Below, in pieces: positions 4,843 to 7,210 of a stretch of DNA of 7,210 nt. Positions within the stretch are counted from its first letter, which is position 1. The number at the start of each line of letters is the position of its first letter. This DNA comes from an uncultured beta proteobacterium (GTDB taxonomy: Bacteria > Pseudomonadota > Gammaproteobacteria > Burkholderiales > Burkholderiaceae_C). A program made the position numbers and the translations under genes. Location: assembly GCA_903859265.1 (NCBI GenBank), contig CAIOLZ010000122.1, positions 1 to 7,210 of the forward strand, given 5' to 3'. The notes below the pieces were generated by a model. It ran no database searches, was not told the origin of the DNA, and was given only the letters and a program-made list of their open reading frames with translations.

Positions 4843-6825
4843 ATGCCGTCCAAAACTGTAGATCTGGTGGGTCTGCTTGACAGCCTGGATCCTGACTTTG
4901 ACCTGGTGCACCGGCACCTCTGGCTGATTGCCCTCACCGACTGGATTCGCGGCGCACAGGACTCGCCTGCGGACTCGGCCGCGCGGGTGGACATGCTGCT
5001 GGATATTCTGGAAGTACGGCCGCAAGCAGCGTTGCGGGTGCAGGCTTTTTGGCGATCCCTGTTGTCCGAAGTGGATGGCAGCCTTTTGCTGTCAGACCAC
5101 GGGTTTGCTTCACGCAACGCATTTCTGAGCGAACTGGTGCAAAGGCTGAACAAAAAGTGGCTGCCGAGCTCGCCCCAGACCTCGGACGCTTCCGAACTTT
5201 TTGACCTTGTCATGCCAACCACCATGGACGCCCGCTGGCTGGCCTCCCTGAGCCCGCACACGCTGCAACGTCTGGCGGTATTTTTGAGCGCGCCAGCGAC
5301 AATCCAGCAAACCGCAAGCCGCCGGGCATTGACGCATTGGCAAACCGCGCTGCTCGATGCGATGACGTTTTGCACCAGCCAAATCCGGGCGACCGGGTTT
5401 TCGCCCGAAGTGCGTTTGCGCATGGACGCGTCAGCACGCGACAGGAACCCGTTTCACACCCTTGCCAGCAGTTTTGACCTGGTGCGCGAACAATGGCTCG
5501 CAGGCGAGGACGTCACCGAGGCTGCCAGGGCTTTCAAGCTCCAGCTCGAGGCCTGCCGCAATGCGGCAGCTACCGTCTATAACCATCTCGATGCGCATGG
5601 CATTTCAGTGGATTTGGTGTTTCGCCTGCGTCAGTTGCGCGAGCGCGTGTTGCGTGTCCGGGCACTGCTCGATTGCCTGCTCGACGACCCGGATCATCTG
5701 CACAGTGCAAAGCTCCTGTCGCAGCTGGCCGAACTCGGTCATGCGCAACGTAGCGTGGCAGGGTTGGTCAATTCCAGCGCATCTTTGCTGGCCGCCAAGG
5801 TGGCGGAGCGCAACTCGGAAACCGGCGAACACTACATCACGCGCGACCATGCTGAGTACCGCAAGATGGTGGGCAACGCGGCAGGCGGAGGGGCGCTGAC
5901 GGCGATAACCACCGCACTCAAATTCGCCGTCATGGCCTGCGGTTTGTCGGCATTTTGGTACGGCTTCTGGTCGGGCGTGGTGTATGCCGTCAGCTTCGTG
6001 GTGATTCAACTGCTGCACTTCACGCTGGCCACCAAGCAACCCGCGATGACTGCACCGGCCATGGCCGCCAAACTCAAGGACATGAACGCGCCCGGCGCCC
6101 TCGACGCTTTTGTCGATGAAGTCACCCACCTCGTCCGGTCACAAACTGCCGCGGTGCTGGGCAACGTAGCGGTGGTGTTCCCGGCGACCCTTGTGCTGGC
6201 TCTGGTCGTAGCGCAATTGCGCGGTGCGCCCATGATCGACCAGGCGACGGCTGGCTATGTATTGCATTCGCTCAGCCTGCTGGGCCCGAGCGTCTTGTAC
6301 GCCGCCTTCACCGGCGTGCTGTTATTTGCCAGCAGCATTCTTGGTGGCTGGGCGGAGAACTGGTTTGTGCTGCACCGGCTGGATTCGGCAATACGCTACA
6401 ACCCGCGCATTACCGCCGTGCTCGGTGTGCCGCGCGCCCAGCGCTGGGCAGGGTTCTGGCGGGTCAATATTTCAGGCTTCGCATCCAATATTTCTCTGGG
6501 TTTCATGCTCGGGCTGGTGCCCTCCGTCATGGCGTTTCTGGCCATACCGCTGGACGCGCGCCACGTCACCTTGTCGGCCGGACAGATCGGTGCGGCCTGC
6601 GCCTCGATTGGCTGGGACGTGGTGTACCGGCACGGGCTTTGGTGGGCTGTGGCCTCCTTGCCGGTGATTGGCTTGATGAATGTCGGTGTGAGTTTTTACT
6701 TCGCTTTCCGGGTGGCACTGCGCGCACACGATGTGTCTGATGTGGAACGCAGCCGCATCTACGGCGCGATCACTGCGCGGCTGCGCACTGCGCCCCTGCG
6801 TTTCCTGTGGCCGGCGCGGGTTTGA
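4843..6825 (+). CDS. Polytopic membrane protein of the 'site-specific recombinase' Gcr family
   Basis: This 660-residue protein resembles the family usually annotated as site-specific recombinase Gcr (Pfam SpecificRecomb), recognised from memory by overall layout, the ATKQPAMTAPAMAAKL segment (396-411) and WAENWFVLHRLDSAI (503-517). Residues 1-340 are soluble, helical and charged, with likely coiled coil around 258-312. The remainder is membrane-embedded: hydrophobic segments lie near 345-366, 370-391, 436-457, 476-500, 546-568 and 598-622, joined by polar loops. I see neither a tyrosine-recombinase Arg/His-x-x-Arg/Tyr constellation nor a serine-recombinase N-terminal domain, so the family name is doubtful and I would call this a membrane protein of unknown function. 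It starts nine bases after apaG with no obvious Shine-Dalgarno, suggesting translational coupling, and ends two bases before thiL. Base composition resembles its neighbours, giving no sign of recent transfer. Confidence 0.85.
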   Translation: MPSKTVDLVGLLDSLDPDFDLVHRHLWLIALTDWIRGAQDSPADSAARVDMLLDILEVRPQAALRVQAFWRSLLSEVDGSLLLSDHGFASRNAFLSELVQRLNKKWLPSSPQTSDASELFDLVMPTTMDARWLASLSPHTLQRLAVFLSAPATIQQTASRRALTHWQTALLDAMTFCTSQIRATGFSPEVRLRMDASARDRNPFHTLASSFDLVREQWLAGEDVTEAARAFKLQLEACRNAAATVYNHLDAHGISVDLVFRLRQLRERVLRVRALLDCLLDDPDHLHSAKLLSQLAELGHAQRSVAGLVNSSASLLAAKVAERNSETGEHYITRDHAEYRKMVGNAAGGGALTAITTALKFAVMACGLSAFWYGFWSGVVYAVSFVVIQLLHFTLATKQPAMTAPAMAAKLKDMNAPGALDAFVDEVTHLVRSQTAAVLGNVAVVFPATLVLALVVAQLRGAPMIDQATAGYVLHSLSLLGPSVLYAAFTGVLLFASSILGGWAENWFVLHRLDSAIRYNPRITAVLGVPRAQRWAGFWRVNISGFASNISLGFMLGLVPSVMAFLAIPLDARHVTLSAGQIGAACASIGWDVVYRHGLWWAVASLPVIGLMNVGVSFYFAFRVALRAHDVSDVERSRIYGAITARLRTAPLRFLWPARV

Positions 6826-6827
6826 GC

Positions 6828-7210
6828 ATGGGCGAATTTGAACTTATTGACCGGTTTTTCAACCGGCCCGCGCGCGCGGCAGACCTCGGCATCGGAGATG
6901 ATTGCGCGCTTTTGTCCCTGGCACCCGGCATGCAAATGGCCGTGTCCTGCGACATGCTGGTGTCAGGGCGCCATTTTTTTGCGGACGCAGAGCCAGGCGC
7001 GCTGGGCCACAAAGCGCTGGCAGTCAACCTGAGTGATTTGGCCGCGTGTGGAGCACGCCCCAAGGCATTCACATTGGCGTTGGCACTGCCCGAGGCCAAT
7101 GCGGCTTGGCTGCAACCATTTGCAACGCAGATGCTGGCGCTGGCCGATGCCCATGGCTGCGAACTCATCGGTGGTGACACCACGCAGGGTCCGCTGACGA
7201 TTTGCATTAC
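6828..7210 (+). CDS. thiL: Thiamine-monophosphate kinase, N-terminal part
   Basis: This is the first 127 codons of ThiL, cut by the window end. ThiL phosphorylates thiamine monophosphate with ATP to thiamine diphosphate, the active cofactor. The protein begins MGEFELIDRFF. It then shows GIGDDCALL (21-29) with the Mg-binding Asp pair, SCDMLVSGRHFF (40-51), GHKALAVNLSDLAACGARP (60-78) and GGDTTQGPL (115-123). These are the ordered signatures of the ThiL branch of the PurM/AIR-synthase-like superfamily. Residue 45 is Ser where, as I recall it, many ThiL proteins have Glu (MLVEG); this is probably harmless. The ATG lies two bases after the stop of the preceding membrane-protein gene, consistent with an operon; no strong ribosome site of its own is visible. 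The related enzymes SelD and PurM are less likely because the MGEFELI start and GGDTT motif fit ThiL. Confidence 0.95.
   Translation, partial: MGEFELIDRFFNRPARAADLGIGDDCALLSLAPGMQMAVSCDMLVSGRHFFADAEPGALGHKALAVNLSDLAACGARPKAFTLALALPEANAAWLQPFATQMLALADAHGCELIGGDTTQGPLTICI

Noticed and set aside
4518..5423. 301-codon minus-strand open frame across apaG and the following gene
   Set aside because: It spans two recognisable plus-strand genes and their junction, and its Ser/Arg-rich translation shows no domain.

Overview
The window looks like chromosomal core-genome DNA from a betaproteobacterium. The most likely source is the Burkholderiales, probably Comamonadaceae (Rhodoferax/Polaromonas-like). 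This rests on protein character and on gene order recalled from memory: separate trpE and trpG genes, and an apaG - 'site-specific recombinase' family gene - thiL run divergent from rpe. No database search was possible. I see no tRNA, rRNA, CRISPR array, insertion sequence or phage gene.

Layout. Positions 1-1641 (minus strand) hold the start of trpG and all of trpE, the two subunits of anthranilate synthase. Their genes overlap by 4 bases (ATGA). Positions 1642-2094 form a long divergent intergenic region. It contains a good sigma70-type promoter pointing towards trpE. Immediately downstream is a candidate 34-codon leader ORF with two nearly adjacent Trp codons, so attenuation-type control is possible. 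A weaker promoter points the other way. Positions 2095-3672 (plus strand) encode a membrane chemoreceptor (MCP). Positions 3694-4371 (minus strand) encode ribulose-phosphate 3-epimerase (rpe), convergent with the MCP gene. From 4432 the plus strand carries a tight run of apaG, a 660-aa polytopic membrane protein of the so-called 'site-specific recombinase' (Gcr) family, and the first 127 codons of thiL (thiamine-monophosphate kinase), with gaps of 9 and 2 bases.

Functions. TrpE/TrpG make anthranilate from chorismate and glutamine. Rpe interconverts pentose phosphates for the pentose phosphate pathway or Calvin cycle. ThiL makes thiamine diphosphate. ApaG is a small FN3-like protein of uncertain role. 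The MCP feeds the CheA/CheW chemotaxis pathway and looks like an interloper between rpe and trpE, where relatives, as I recall, often carry gph. The points most worth a second look are the candidate Trp leader peptide (possibly leaderless), the 'recombinase' with no recombinase signature, and the MCP in the rpe-trpE interval. I found no clear evidence of an undescribed multi-gene system.
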